A DNA stretch of 64,000 nucleotides. Origin: Cyclobacteriaceae bacterium (GTDB taxonomy: Bacteria; Bacteroidota; Bacteroidia; Cytophagales; Cyclobacteriaceae). Both the position numbers and the translations under genes were made by a program. This document shows, in pieces, positions 1-8,788 of the stretch. Under the pieces are notes generated by a model that worked only from the letters and a program-made list of their open reading frames with translations, was not told the DNA's origin and did no database searches. The stretch covers positions 1 through 64,000 of the forward strand of contig JAEUUJ010000075.1 of the NCBI GenBank assembly GCA_016786495.1. The letters are read 5' to 3'. Position 1 is the first letter of the stretch. The number at the start of each line of letters is the position of its first letter.

Positions 1-75
1 AGGAGTAACCTCAGATTCTTCAACACCAAGTTTATCGATGATGATCTGTTTTACTTTTTGTGCGATTTCAGACAT
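1..75 (-). CDS. acpP: Acyl carrier protein AcpP, N-terminal fragment
   Basis: The reverse complement begins with ATG at 75 and encodes 25 residues starting MSEIAQKVKQIIIDKLGV and continuing EESEVTP, the typical first helix of bacterial acyl carrier protein, which carries growing acyl chains in fatty acid synthesis. The gene leaves the window before the DSL phosphopantetheine site, so the serine cannot be checked. It is transcribed divergently from the gene at 182. The identification rests on 25 residues, but these are strongly conserved. Confidence 0.85.
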   Translation of the reverse strand, partial: MSEIAQKVKQIIIDKLGVEESEVTP

Positions 76-111
76 GTTTTTACAGTTTTAGTATTTAAAA
101 ATCCCTGCAAA

Positions 112-139
112 GAAAGATATTTCAAGCAAAATAGTCAAA
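112..139 (-). promoter_or_regulatory. Candidate acpP promoter
   Basis: On the minus strand a TTTG (136-139) is followed after 16 bases by TATCTTTC (112-119), one base from the Bacteroidota -7 consensus TAnnTTTG. It sits about 37 bp upstream of the acpP start. The spacing is slightly short, so this is only a candidate. Confidence 0.3.
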
Positions 140-181
140 TCCGCACGGTTTTGCCGAAAATGCCCCCAAAACGGGTGAAAA

Positions 182-604
182 ATGAAGAAAAGTAAGCTTG
201 TTATCGACTATGAATACGACTTTCAGCTGATCGGCATAACGTCATCGGCCAAGGGTTATAAGCTTGCGTGGGAGATTAACCGGAAAACGGGCATCAACCT
301 GATCCGGCAGCCCGATTTAACCGTTGGTTTTAAGAAAGGAGAGGAAAAGTTATTTTCTTTTTACGCGCACAATACGCTCCTCAATCGATTGAAACTATTC
401 AAAAACCGCCCTTTGGATTCCGACACGGGAAAGTATTACCTCGTGCCCGAATTTCCTCACTTCGATTTTATAATTTTGGTGCAGATGGAGGACATTGCTT
501 CACACGAAACACTTCTGGAACAGCTAAAACAGGTACCCTCTATTGAGTTAGCTGCTCCCATACCGCTCGAAGGTTTAAAATCTAAAACAAACTTCATTTT
601 TTAA
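182..604 (+). CDS. IPExxxVDY family protein
   Basis: A 140-residue soluble protein of unknown function. The stretch VPEFPHFDFIIL near residues 88-99 matches the IPExxxVDY signature of a small family found in Bacteroidota, typically encoded directly before pyruvate kinase, exactly as here (20 bp upstream of pyk). There is no signal peptide or membrane segment. The first ATG (182) is used; there is no clear ribosome binding site, as is normal in this phylum. The family has no established role; conserved linkage suggests co-expression with pyk. Confidence 0.8.
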   Translation: MKKSKLVIDYEYDFQLIGITSSAKGYKLAWEINRKTGINLIRQPDLTVGFKKGEEKLFSFYAHNTLLNRLKLFKNRPLDSDTGKYYLVPEFPHFDFIILVQMEDIASHETLLEQLKQVPSIELAAPIPLEGLKSKTNFIF

Positions 605-624
605 TATCACTCCAGTTCTTAATC

Positions 625-2052
625 ATGGAAAAAATTTCTTACAACAAAACTAAGATTGTTGCCACCGTAGGCCCGGCATCGAATAACAAAGACATGCTCC
701 GCGCTTTGGTGAAAGAAGGTGTAGACGTATTCCGATTAAACTTCTCTCATGGCTCTCATACGGATCACCAAAAGGTGATCGATGCTGTTCGCGAAATAAA
801 TAAAGAAGAAGGAACGACCGTTGCGTTGCTGCTTGACTTACAGGGCCCGAAAATCCGCGTACAGGAAATGGCTCCGGATGTAGTTATTGAGCGCGGTCAG
901 AAATTTGTGATCACCACTACTCAACTTCTGGGTAACAAGGAAATCGCCAGTACTTCGTATACGAACCTCCCGAACGATGTAAAGAAGGGCGATGTGATTT
1001 TGATTGATGATGGTAAAATTGAATTAAAGGTTACCGACATCAAAGGTATTGAAGTAGTTACTGAGGTAATTTATGGCGGTCCGTTGAAATCACGGAAGGG
1101 TATAAACCTGCCTTTCTCAAAAGTTACTGCGCCTTCGCTGACCGAGAAAGATATTCAGGACCTGGAGCTTGGTCTTAAGAACAACATCGACTGGATTGCC
1201 CTGTCGTTTGTTCGTAAAGCTTCTGATATCGATGATCTGCGCGCCCGCATCAACGCAACCAATGCCACGTCACGCATTGTGGCCAAAATTGAAAAGCCTG
1301 AAGCGCTGAGCAACATCGATGATGTGATTACGGCTACCGATGCTGTGATGGTTGCCCGCGGTGACCTCGGTGTCGAGATTTGGCTGGAAGAAGTGCCCAT
1401 GGTACAGAAGATGCTCGTGGAGAAGTGTAACCGTGCAGGCAAGCCTGTGATTGTGGCTACGCAGATGATGGAAAGTATGATTGAAAACCCTCGCCCGACC
1501 CGTGCCGAGACGAATGATGTGGCTAACGCGGTAATGGATGGGGCAGACGCGGTGATGCTTTCTGCCGAGACTGCTGCCGGCAAGTATCCCATTGAAGTTA
1601 TCCGGAGTATGGTGCGCACCATCAGTTCCGTGGAAAAAAATCCTAACATGTATTTCCGCTTCCGCGATCCGGATCCGAATTCACCGATCTTTATCCACGA
1701 CAGTCTGGTGCTTTCAGCGTGTAAACTGGCGAAGGATGTGGGTGCAAAGGCTATTGTCGGAATGACGTCTTCAGGATACACGGCGTTCAAGTCGTCATCC
1801 TACCGTCCGAATGCCAACATTTTTGTATTTACCGGTAACAAGTCGTTGCTTACATCGATTAACCTGGTGTGGGGCGCACGTGCGTATCACTACGACAAGA
1901 TCAATTCGACAGACGAAACCATTGCGGATGTAGAGGCAATTCTGAAAGCTGAAGGCCATATTCAGTCCGGCGATGTGTTTATTACACTGGCCAGTATGCC
2001 GATTCAGGAGCGCCTGCGCACCAATACCCTGAAGATTAACGTGGCGAAGTAA
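625..2052 (+). CDS. pyk: Pyruvate kinase
   Basis: This 475-residue protein catalyses the last step of glycolysis, phosphoenolpyruvate plus ADP to pyruvate plus ATP, in the cytoplasm. The N-terminal motif FRLNFSHG, the lysine signature IVAKIEKPEAL, and MVARGDLGVE with the following VATQMMESM segment are all present, as is the C-terminal domain with GMTSSG. Length is normal for a bacterial enzyme. It follows the IPExxxVDY gene by 20 bp, probably in one operon, and is followed by a hairpin terminator at 2122-2152. Confidence 0.97.
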   Translation: MEKISYNKTKIVATVGPASNNKDMLRALVKEGVDVFRLNFSHGSHTDHQKVIDAVREINKEEGTTVALLLDLQGPKIRVQEMAPDVVIERGQKFVITTTQLLGNKEIASTSYTNLPNDVKKGDVILIDDGKIELKVTDIKGIEVVTEVIYGGPLKSRKGINLPFSKVTAPSLTEKDIQDLELGLKNNIDWIALSFVRKASDIDDLRARINATNATSRIVAKIEKPEALSNIDDVITATDAVMVARGDLGVEIWLEEVPMVQKMLVEKCNRAGKPVIVATQMMESMIENPRPTRAETNDVANAVMDGADAVMLSAETAAGKYPIEVIRSMVRTISSVEKNPNMYFRFRDPDPNSPIFIHDSLVLSACKLAKDVGAKAIVGMTSSGYTAFKSSSYRPNANIFVFTGNKSLLTSINLVWGARAYHYDKINSTDETIADVEAILKAEGHIQSGDVFITLASMPIQERLRTNTLKINVAK

Positions 2053-2121
2053 GTTTGTTTATTTGCTGCGTCCGCGGTTTGTTTAGCCGGGGGACACCTC
2101 GCTTCGCCTTGTATAACGTTT

Positions 2122-2152
2122 AAAAAAAGCCGGATGATGTCCGGTTTTTTTT
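2122..2152. terminator. Bidirectional hairpin terminator between pyk and the convergent gene
   Basis: An A-run is followed by GCCGGA, a short loop, TCCGG and a run of eight T. With A on one side and T on the other it can end transcription from pyk (plus) and from the convergent minus-strand gene at 2151-2627, whose stop codon overlaps the T-run. Confidence 0.8.
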
Positions 2153-2627
2153 ATCCGTACCCGTTCATGCTGACATTTATACATTCTCCCGTTGATAAAT
2201 TTATCCGCAAGGAGAAGTAACAGTTGCCTCCATCGTCCGTAAATACCAAGCTTCTCTTCCATCTCATGCCCTCGCTGCTGCAGAATCCGTTGATAAATAT
2301 TTCTTTCTCACCCTGCACGTTTATGTAGGGGATATACTGAATTTTATAAAAGTCGAGCGCCATAATTTTATAGTCCCTTGCATGCTTAGGATTGCGACCA
2401 TCCTTTTTGAAATTTTGCTCCAGATTTTCGTTATACTGCTCGATGCATTTCTTTTCAACCTTTTTCATGTTTAGCCATTCTGTTTTCGTTAGGGTAACGG
2501 TCTGAATATGGCCTAAACGATGGGTAAATTGAATGTCTGCAAGCGTTGCACTATCCGTTAGAACTACAAACTCAGATTGAGCAAAGCACAACGCGGGCAA
2601 TAACAGGAAGATTAGTGAGTAGCGCAT
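2151..2627 (-). CDS. Secreted hypothetical protein
   Basis: A 158-residue protein with a clear N-terminal signal peptide (MRYSLIFLLLPALCFAQ, cleavage probably after FAQ), so it should be periplasmic or exported. The rest is mixed polar sequence with four cysteines and no motif I recognise; a region around residues 60-85 is rich in charged residues. It ends inside the shared terminator with pyk and lies 41 bp downstream of a minus-strand lipoprotein gene, so the two may be co-transcribed. Function unknown. Confidence 0.7.
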   Translation of the reverse strand: MRYSLIFLLLPALCFAQSEFVVLTDSATLADIQFTHRLGHIQTVTLTKTEWLNMKKVEKKCIEQYNENLEQNFKKDGRNPKHARDYKIMALDFYKIQYIPYINVQGEKEIFINGFCSSEGMRWKRSLVFTDDGGNCYFSLRINLSTGECINVSMNGYG

Positions 2628-2668
2628 TACTTCTGGACACGGGCCAGGATGTGACGTGTCATTACGAG

Positions 2669-3094
2669 TTATTTTTTCAAGTACAGTGTATGTAGTTCAA
2701 CCCCTCCGGATGGATATTTATTTCCAATCTGCAGTTTGTTGCCGTCAAAGGTGTAGTCGTAGGTTCCGTTCAAACAGCGTGGCGGAAGTATGTTTGCGGG
2801 ATATATTTTAAATACGGTATCCGTGAAGATGATTTTGCTTTCCGTTACAGTAAGTCTTCCGGCTGCCAGAATACTTCCATTATACGTTAAGCCTTTAAAC
2901 CTGCTATCGGAAATCTCCAGTGTTGATGTGGCTGATTCGTCCGCCGTATTGTCCTTTGTTGTTACGGTAAATGATCCCTCAAAAACCTGACGCTTGCTTT
3001 TGTTTAAGGTAACGCGGTCGTCTTCGCAGGCTGAGAAAGCCAGTGCGATGAGCGCGAAAGTCAGTAGCTGAATTTTGACGTTGGAGGGCTGCAT
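2669..3094 (-). CDS. Small putative lipoprotein
   Basis: A 141-residue protein. The N-terminus carries a hydrophobic stretch ending in the lipobox LAFSAC followed by acidic residues (EDD), typical of a lipoprotein signal processed by signal peptidase II; acidic residues after the cysteine fit surface export in Bacteroidota. The mature part looks beta-rich, with repeated short strand-like segments, similar in style to lipocalin-like small lipoproteins, but no family is recognised. It is upstream of the secreted protein at 2151 on the same strand. Confidence 0.7.
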   Translation of the reverse strand: MQPSNVKIQLLTFALIALAFSACEDDRVTLNKSKRQVFEGSFTVTTKDNTADESATSTLEISDSRFKGLTYNGSILAAGRLTVTESKIIFTDTVFKIYPANILPPRCLNGTYDYTFDGNKLQIGNKYPSGGVELHTLYLKK

Positions 3095-3288
3095 GGGTTA
3101 GATAAAGTTAGCGATTTCTTATTAGACACATTTTTAAACAGCAGGGTTGGTATGGGATGCCGCTTCGAACAACAATCCCCACTTCCCGGGAAGCGAATTC
3201 CGCAAAATCATCAGATTTCGGGTCAAATAGCTGCATCCGGTAGTGGCACGACTTTTTGCTGATCTTCTCCGAATCAAAAATCTGCGAG

Positions 3289-3870
3289 ATGAAAACCGAC
3301 AAAAAACCACTGAAAAAGTCGAGCGAGAAGGCGTCCGAAAATGCGATCCGCAAGCCGGCAGCAAAAAAGGCTGCGCGTAAAACCGCTGCCAAAAAGCTGA
3401 GCCACACCGCAAAACCAAAGGCCAATGGGGAGAAGGAATTTCCGGGCTATCCGAAATATCCCGCAAGCGAAGATATTATGAACAACGGGGATCGACTGGA
3501 AGGTAATCTGGATGACGAAGTTTTAACCGGTCAACGTGTGGATATGAGTCGCACGAAAGACGAAACCTTGGAGGACAAAGAAATGCCTGAGGGCCCGGAA
3601 GATGATCTGAAGCCGGCCAAGAAAAGCCAGTACGATGTAACCAACGAAGACTTGGAAGCGCTCGGTCCGGAAGAGTTAAGTATGGACATGGGTGATGATG
3701 AACAATTGAAGCATCGCGACAGGCCGGTCGATTTTACGGGTAAGGATCTGGATGTTCCAGGCTCGGAGCTGGATGACGAAGCTGAAGAAACAGGAGCGGA
3801 AGACGAGGAGAACAACAGTTACAGCATCGGTGGCGACAACCATGACGACTTGGAAGAGCCTCGCGCTTGA
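3289..3870 (+). CDS. Hypothetical protein with basic N-terminus and acidic C-terminus
   Basis: About 193 residues from the ATG at 3289 (an upstream TTG at 3256 in the same frame adds 11 residues and is less likely). The first 50 residues are Lys/Ala-rich and resemble histone H1-like or nucleic-acid-binding tails (KKAARKTAAKK); the remainder is strongly acidic and low in hydrophobic residues, so it is probably disordered. A central segment holds PEGPEDDLKPAKKSQYDVTN. There is no enzyme motif. It is followed after 13 bp by a membrane protein gene and may be a chromatin-associated or stress protein, but this is inference. Confidence 0.7.
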   Translation: MKTDKKPLKKSSEKASENAIRKPAAKKAARKTAAKKLSHTAKPKANGEKEFPGYPKYPASEDIMNNGDRLEGNLDDEVLTGQRVDMSRTKDETLEDKEMPEGPEDDLKPAKKSQYDVTNEDLEALGPEELSMDMGDDEQLKHRDRPVDFTGKDLDVPGSELDDEAEETGAEDEENNSYSIGGDNHDDLEEPRA

Positions 3871-3883
3871 GTATCTTTAGCCT

Positions 3884-4267
3884 ATGAGTTTAACCCACCA
3901 ACTGATTTGGCTGTTCACGTTAGCGATTCCGATTGCCTGTGTCGCCTGGACGGTTACGCACGAAGAGGTGTTCAAGGAAGTGCATGAGTATTGTGTTGAG
4001 CGTTCGAAGAAAAACAAGAGCCTGTTCGGGCGGAAGTTCTTTTACCTTTTCACGTGCGAATATTGCTTTAGTCACTACGTGACAGCGTTGTTTTTAGTGC
4101 TCACCAATTTCAAGTTGTTGCTGGACGACTGGCGCGGATATATCATCGCGGGTTTTGCGCTCGTGTTTATCGCCAACCTGTACATGAGTATCTATGTGCG
4201 GATCAAGGTAGAGATCAAAAAGGAGCGTATCATCACGCAGCAGGAAGAGGAGAAGCTTAACGCTTAA
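3884..4267 (+). CDS. Small membrane protein with CxxC motif
   Basis: A 127-residue protein with a hydrophobic N-terminal segment (residues 7-25) and two further membrane-prone segments around 64-80 and 86-105. Between the first and second lies FTCEYCFSHYV, a C-x2-C pair that recalls the cysteine motif of DUF1360-type small membrane proteins. The C-terminus is charged (KKERIITQQEEEK) and likely cytoplasmic. It begins 13 bp after the preceding gene and is convergent with the gene at 4269. Function unknown. Confidence 0.7.
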   Translation: MSLTHQLIWLFTLAIPIACVAWTVTHEEVFKEVHEYCVERSKKNKSLFGRKFFYLFTCEYCFSHYVTALFLVLTNFKLLLDDWRGYIIAGFALVFIANLYMSIYVRIKVEIKKERIITQQEEEKLNA

Positions 4268-4268
4268 C

Positions 4269-5792
4269 CTATGGATCCAACTTCCAGACCTCGATAGTCT
4301 GAAATGGATTTTTGTTTACGAGTACAATTCCGGTGTTATCAATGGCAAATCCGCCAATCGCCTCAGAATACAAGTCGCTCAGATAGGTTCTGTTTTCCCA
4401 TTTCATCGTGCTCAGGTCGAACTGGTAAACCATTTGAGCTCCTTCCTGCCGAAGTGTAGAGCCGAATGCTATAATGTTGTCATTAAAGTTAAAACTTGAT
4501 AGTGGATTATAGGTCGCAAATGGAATTTGAGAAACGAACTCCCATTTTTCGTTAGAACCATTAAATTCATATAGCTTCCGTACGTCCTTCAGAATGAAGA
4601 ACCGGTTAGAAGTGTTTACTGCAATTTGCCCTATTGCCTCGCCAGTAAAAATATCGTCTAATTTTGTCCAGTTATCGGTGGCGATATCATATCGCCAAAA
4701 CTGATTGTTATAACTATTCCCGCATGTGTGATCTGACGTTGCACACCCATAGTAGCCATGGTTTCCAATGGCAAAGCCAAATCCAAAATTTTGAATGACG
4801 CCAGGGAAATCGGATTTCTTGGTCCAAGCCTCAGAGATCGAATCAAATTCCCACACTTCTTTGGTTACCCCGGAATTTGTTCTTCCACCTACCAAGTAAA
4901 CTTTTGTACCGTAAACAAATGAAGTGGGCGTAGCCCGCGCTGCCATTGGGGTTGCAATTTGTGTCCAGGAATCTGTCTGCTTATTGTACTTCCATAAATC
5001 GTTGTAGTATGTAGTGGCAGGACAGCGTGATGATCCAAATCCGAAATAACCGGTATCGCCAACTTTAAAACATACTGCTCCTATTCGGGCAGTGCCAGGG
5101 AAATCGTTAAGCTGAGTCCATTTACCTGGATAGCTTAGGGTGAAGAGCTGATCTAGTTTGAATGTTGCCCCAGCGGCTCGTATTGTTATCAAAGTTGTCT
5201 TTGTGACAGACAGATTTCGATCATCAATGAGGCCTTGAGGTACTTTAACTGCAATTTCGGTGTCGCTTACTGAAAGAATTTCACCCTCCACGTCTCCGAA
5301 CAAGATTCCGAAATTTTCCGGAAGTTGATTGAAATTTAAACCCTTGATGATAACAGTTTCATTCACATCTGCCTCTGCTGGAGAAATTTCTTCGAGCAGG
5401 GGTTGGATTTTTGATGGTTTGAAGCTCACTATCGGGCCATAGATGACGTAATTATCGGTTTGCAAAAAAGCTCTAACATACTGCACAGTATTGTTGACAA
5501 CACCTGAAGTTACCTCGTAAAGGAAAATGTTGTCTTTAGGTGCACCTTCCGTCACTTCCTTAAATGATTTTTCCAAGTTTGGGTCTTGCACGACTGACCA
5601 TACAAAGCCATGTTTAGTTATCTTGTGATCCGATCGGAAGGTTATTTTCCCTGAGAAAACTAAGTTGCCATTTTTGGCCTCGGTTATATCCAGAGTTTCA
5701 ACACGCGGATACTTCTTATCAGAGTACGATTCATCGTCGCACGTTATAAATCCGGTAAGAAGAATTATCAAATACCAAAACTGTTTTTTCAT
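4269..5792 (-). CDS. Kelch-repeat and IPT/TIG-domain putative lipoprotein
   Basis: A 507-residue exported protein. The N-terminus has a hydrophobic segment ending at a cysteine (GFITC) followed by DDES, a likely lipoprotein signal. An IPT/TIG domain covers roughly residues 130-220 (motif ISPAEADVNETVIIKGLNF). From about 225 onward there are repeated units with GYFGFG, VYLVGG and W-containing turns that read as a kelch-type beta-propeller. Its start overlaps the end of the upstream barrel gene by 4 bp (ATGA), so the two are translationally coupled and probably work together at the outer membrane. The ligand is unknown. Confidence 0.75.
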   Translation of the reverse strand: MKKQFWYLIILLTGFITCDDESYSDKKYPRVETLDITEAKNGNLVFSGKITFRSDHKITKHGFVWSVVQDPNLEKSFKEVTEGAPKDNIFLYEVTSGVVNNTVQYVRAFLQTDNYVIYGPIVSFKPSKIQPLLEEISPAEADVNETVIIKGLNFNQLPENFGILFGDVEGEILSVSDTEIAVKVPQGLIDDRNLSVTKTTLITIRAAGATFKLDQLFTLSYPGKWTQLNDFPGTARIGAVCFKVGDTGYFGFGSSRCPATTYYNDLWKYNKQTDSWTQIATPMAARATPTSFVYGTKVYLVGGRTNSGVTKEVWEFDSISEAWTKKSDFPGVIQNFGFGFAIGNHGYYGCATSDHTCGNSYNNQFWRYDIATDNWTKLDDIFTGEAIGQIAVNTSNRFFILKDVRKLYEFNGSNEKWEFVSQIPFATYNPLSSFNFNDNIIAFGSTLRQEGAQMVYQFDLSTMKWENRTYLSDLYSEAIGGFAIDNTGIVLVNKNPFQTIEVWKLDP

Positions 5793-6982
5793 CGCCTCGT
5801 TAATGTAAAGAGTATAGATGTGGAATTTGTTGTACCGTTCGTTGCGTCAACGCGAACAGGAGTAACTGAAATGGTATGCCTGAGAGCGATCCCAACCGAG
5901 CACCAAGCAAAAGTGTGGGCGATCCTGATATCCCCGATGAATCCCATTTGAAAGGCGGGCACTTTAATAAAGTCTCTATCAGGCTGAACTTCAACTGTAT
6001 TAGCGTAGACGATCTCACTGAATTGATGTGAATCAATTTTAAAATTGAAGTCGAAATTTGTGCCGGCACTTAAGAAAATCGGGTATTCACCCTTGTTCAG
6101 ATTTAACGATAACATCAGCGGTGTTGAAATTGAGTAGATTTCGATGTAGGAATCGTGATAGCGCGTGTCGATTGAATTGATATTTACAACGCGCTCAGAA
6201 AAGTTTTTTTTGGTAAATAAGATCTCTGACTGAATCCCTACTCTTTCGCTGGATCTTGGAAAAGATAACAGAAATGGAAGTCCGAATGTTAGGGAGGAGG
6301 TTGAATATTTTTCAGGTAAAAAATCGGGCTTTGTTTTCTCTTTGAATGTAATCTGTGACTGCGTAAACCCGGCCTGAATTCCGTAACTGAGATGGGTCCA
6401 CGGGATGTTTTTCTTTTGTTCGATAAAGGGCTTTTTTGTGCAATGGTTGTATTCTTTTACCAAGTTAGTTATGGTTCGCTCATCTAACTTAACTCTGAGT
6501 AATAGTTGATCAAGATTATTGAGGCAATCTGAGAATAGCTGAGCGACAGTTGCAACCCACTCTGTGTCCTGCTGTTTATATGTTTTACCGTTTATTGTTT
6601 TTATCACATATTTAAGTTCCAACTTTACGATGTTGCCTTTGTTTTTTCGCACATAGAAATCACTTTTATGACGAAATAAGTCAATTTCACCGGTCACGAG
6701 AATTTCGAGAAATTTGTTTTCGAAAGAGATGTAACTTTTACCGCGCTGAATGCCGAATCCGTTAATCTCATCCGGTCGGTATGTTGTTGTCTTATCGGTA
6801 ACAACGGTTAAAATCTGAGTTTGACTTCCTTTGTCAAACCTTAAGCCTACCTTAGCGTGCAGGGTATCATGGGTATGGGATACAACATAACCATCGTTTG
6901 ATGCCTGAGCATGAAGTTCCAGTGAAAAGACTGTTTGCAATGCAAGTAATGTGGCAACTAGAATTGTTCTTACCCTAACCAT
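5789..6982 (-). CDS. Outer-membrane beta-barrel protein
   Basis: A 397-residue protein with an N-terminal signal peptide (cleavage near LHAQA). Residues up to about 190 form a soluble part; the second half (from LSYGIQAGFTQSQITF) has alternating hydrophobic and polar strands, glycine turns and a final strand ending ILFTLTRR, consistent with the OMP_b-brl_2/PorT-like barrels common in Bacteroidota. It is translated first in a two-gene unit with the kelch/IPT lipoprotein (4-bp overlap). Substrate or partner beyond that gene is unknown. Confidence 0.75.
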   Translation of the reverse strand: MVRVRTILVATLLALQTVFSLELHAQASNDGYVVSHTHDTLHAKVGLRFDKGSQTQILTVVTDKTTTYRPDEINGFGIQRGKSYISFENKFLEILVTGEIDLFRHKSDFYVRKNKGNIVKLELKYVIKTINGKTYKQQDTEWVATVAQLFSDCLNNLDQLLLRVKLDERTITNLVKEYNHCTKKPFIEQKKNIPWTHLSYGIQAGFTQSQITFKEKTKPDFLPEKYSTSSLTFGLPFLLSFPRSSERVGIQSEILFTKKNFSERVVNINSIDTRYHDSYIEIYSISTPLMLSLNLNKGEYPIFLSAGTNFDFNFKIDSHQFSEIVYANTVEVQPDRDFIKVPAFQMGFIGDIRIAHTFAWCSVGIALRHTISVTPVRVDATNGTTNSTSILFTLTRR

Positions 6983-7031
6983 GGAGTAATTGATATGTGT
7001 ATGGTTTGGTTGTAAAATAATATAACAGAAG

Positions 7032-7538
7032 CTATTTTTTTGCTATTTGGCTGGTAATTTTCCGAAAGAATCCTGCCGTTACACAGATCAGCACGAAAAC
7101 AAGTGTTACCAGCAGGATGCTGAACTTGACAGTAGCCGAGTAATACGCGATGGCCACGTTTCGCTCGGTTATTTCATTCAGTGCATTGAGCAGACAGATG
7201 TTTTCGATTGCATCGCACGTTCCGGCAATCCAGATGACCCACGCGGACTGATGCGCTATTGTTGTGAAGAAGTCAATCCCGGAAAAAGCCGCAGCCGCGC
7301 GACTCGCATACATAAAAGCCGAACAATAGGCGAAGATAAATACGAAATCGAGGTAAATACCGGTTCTCACGTTGCTGATCTGTTCCGCGCTCCAGTTGGA
7401 GATGATGGCTTGTGCCGCGTCAACCGTTCCGGCTAATTCGAATGCAATAATGTTTGGAGGAGTGAAGGGCCGCATGATGAAGAACCAAACGACTGTCGCG
7501 CCAAGCGCGAAGAGGAAATTTCTCACAGGGATAGGCAT
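7032..7538 (-). CDS. Hypothetical four-helix membrane protein
   Basis: A 168-residue protein with hydrophobic segments near residues 7-22, 62-85, 95-112 and 138-158, so probably four membrane helices with short loops and a basic C-terminus. No catalytic motif or named family is recognised. It lies 10 bp downstream of the gene at 7549-8139 on the same strand and is probably in the same transcript. Function unknown. Confidence 0.7.
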   Translation of the reverse strand: MPIPVRNFLFALGATVVWFFIMRPFTPPNIIAFELAGTVDAAQAIISNWSAEQISNVRTGIYLDFVFIFAYCSAFMYASRAAAAFSGIDFFTTIAHQSAWVIWIAGTCDAIENICLLNALNEITERNVAIAYYSATVKFSILLVTLVFVLICVTAGFFRKITSQIAKK

Positions 7539-7548
7539 ACTTAATGAG

Positions 7549-8139
7549 TTAAATAAGGGACTTCGATTTAGTCAATTTTTTCTTTCGCCTTTGTCGACCA
7601 GTTTCACTGCCGTCTGATATAACCTTTATTATCCTGCTGGCGGGAATTGAATTGGTAAGTACTATTTGATAATCCTCGAACGTGAACAGCACAAGACCTA
7701 CTTCTGAAATGAGTTCTTTGAGTTTTTTTCTGTCCTTGATTTCGGTTTTTGCGATTTTGATAAAATCCTTCTCAAAATCACCTACCGAGGTGAGGAACCC
7801 TTTCTCTTCCATGTAGGCCGCTCCTGCACGAAACAACAGATTTTCACGGAACTCTGTTTTAAGGTGTTTTAGTGAAAGAATGGGTTTATCAAATTTATCC
7901 TTTGATGTGGTGTCTATCCAATGGCCGAAATACGCAGGTAAATCTTCTTGCCTTATCCTAAAAACAATGCCGTTATACTTTTTTCTTTGTCTGACATGAT
8001 TGAAAAACCTCACCCACCAACGGTCTACAAGCGGCTTACCTGTCAATGGGAAACAGTAAAGACCAGTCTTCGATTTTGCGATTCCATTTCGGAGAATGCG
8101 TTTCGTATTGGCCACGGGAGTCCAATGTACTGCGAGCAT
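7549..8139 (-). CDS. Conserved-looking hypothetical protein, possible ART-like N-terminus
   Basis: A 196-residue soluble protein. It opens with VHWTPVANTKRILRNGI, a pattern (H-x-T then N-x5-L-x2-G-I) that resembles the first strand and helix of ADP-ribosyltransferase-fold proteins such as DarT or KptA, where the histidine contacts NAD. No later ART motif is obvious, so the link is weak. The centre has a WW pair and YFGHWID; the C-terminus is a basic tail (RQRRKKKLTKSKS). It is followed by a small membrane protein gene. Function unknown. Confidence 0.6.
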   Translation of the reverse strand: MLAVHWTPVANTKRILRNGIAKSKTGLYCFPLTGKPLVDRWWVRFFNHVRQRKKYNGIVFRIRQEDLPAYFGHWIDTTSKDKFDKPILSLKHLKTEFRENLLFRAGAAYMEEKGFLTSVGDFEKDFIKIAKTEIKDRKKLKELISEVGLVLFTFEDYQIVLTNSIPASRIIKVISDGSETGRQRRKKKLTKSKSLI

Positions 8140-8171
8140 TTTTAATTCGGGTATCTTGTGAAGATAAGCAA

Positions 8172-8783
8172 CTAAATTTTATCCACCCGGATCCACTTCA
8201 TGCCAGCTGCCTCGGCAGCTTTCGTTCCGGGATCACCATCCTCAAAAACTAAACACTTTGCCGGATCTACCCCCAGGTCGCGTGCGGCTTTCAGAAAGGG
8301 ATCGGGATGCGGTTTGCCGAGCGGAGTTTCACCGGCACACACCAGCACGTCAATCAGTTCGGTGAGCCCGAGGATGGACAACGTAATCGAAACGGTCGAA
8401 CGCGAGCCGCCCGATACCACTCCAATTTTTATGCGCCCGACATTCTTCTTCAGGTGTTCATACACATGAACCACCGGAAGGGTTTTTTGAATGTGTTTGT
8501 CGATAAACACGGCCGATTTTTCCGCAGCAAAAGATTCCGGAAGGGGCACATCGTACCGTCTTGAAATCTCCTGCGCCACCAAAACCGTTGGCCAACCCGC
8601 TGTTTCGTGAATGATATTCAGGTCGAGGTCGATCCCGTAGTTTCTGGCAACTTCCTGATAGGCAAGCTTATGCGCCATCATATTGTCGGCCAGCGTTCCG
8701 TCACAGTCGTAGAGAAAGGCTTCGTAATCGCCTTCGCTCATGTGGTCGAGTATTTTTAAACGTTCGATGTCGGTTTGATTCAT
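8172..8783 (-). CDS. HAD-family phosphatase, beta-phosphoglucomutase-like
   Basis: A 203-residue haloacid dehalogenase superfamily hydrolase. Motif I is YDCDGT with the nucleophile D26 and general acid D28; motif II is the VSGGSR segment; motif III/IV appear as GKPHPDPF and FEDGDPG. The helical cap between motif I and II is of the C1 type found in sugar-phosphate phosphatases and beta-phosphoglucomutases. Substrate cannot be told from sequence. It lies 5 bp downstream of the NFACT gene on the same strand. Confidence 0.85.
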   Translation of the reverse strand: MNQTDIERLKILDHMSEGDYEAFLYDCDGTLADNMMAHKLAYQEVARNYGIDLDLNIIHETAGWPTVLVAQEISRRYDVPLPESFAAEKSAVFIDKHIQKTLPVVHVYEHLKKNVGRIKIGVVSGGSRSTVSITLSILGLTELIDVLVCAGETPLGKPHPDPFLKAARDLGVDPAKCLVFEDGDPGTKAAEAAGMKWIRVDKI

Positions 8784-8788
8784 TCCCC

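Noticed and set aside
1155-1790. Long minus-strand open frame inside pyk
   Set aside because: It is antisense to a strongly conserved gene and has no protein-like character.
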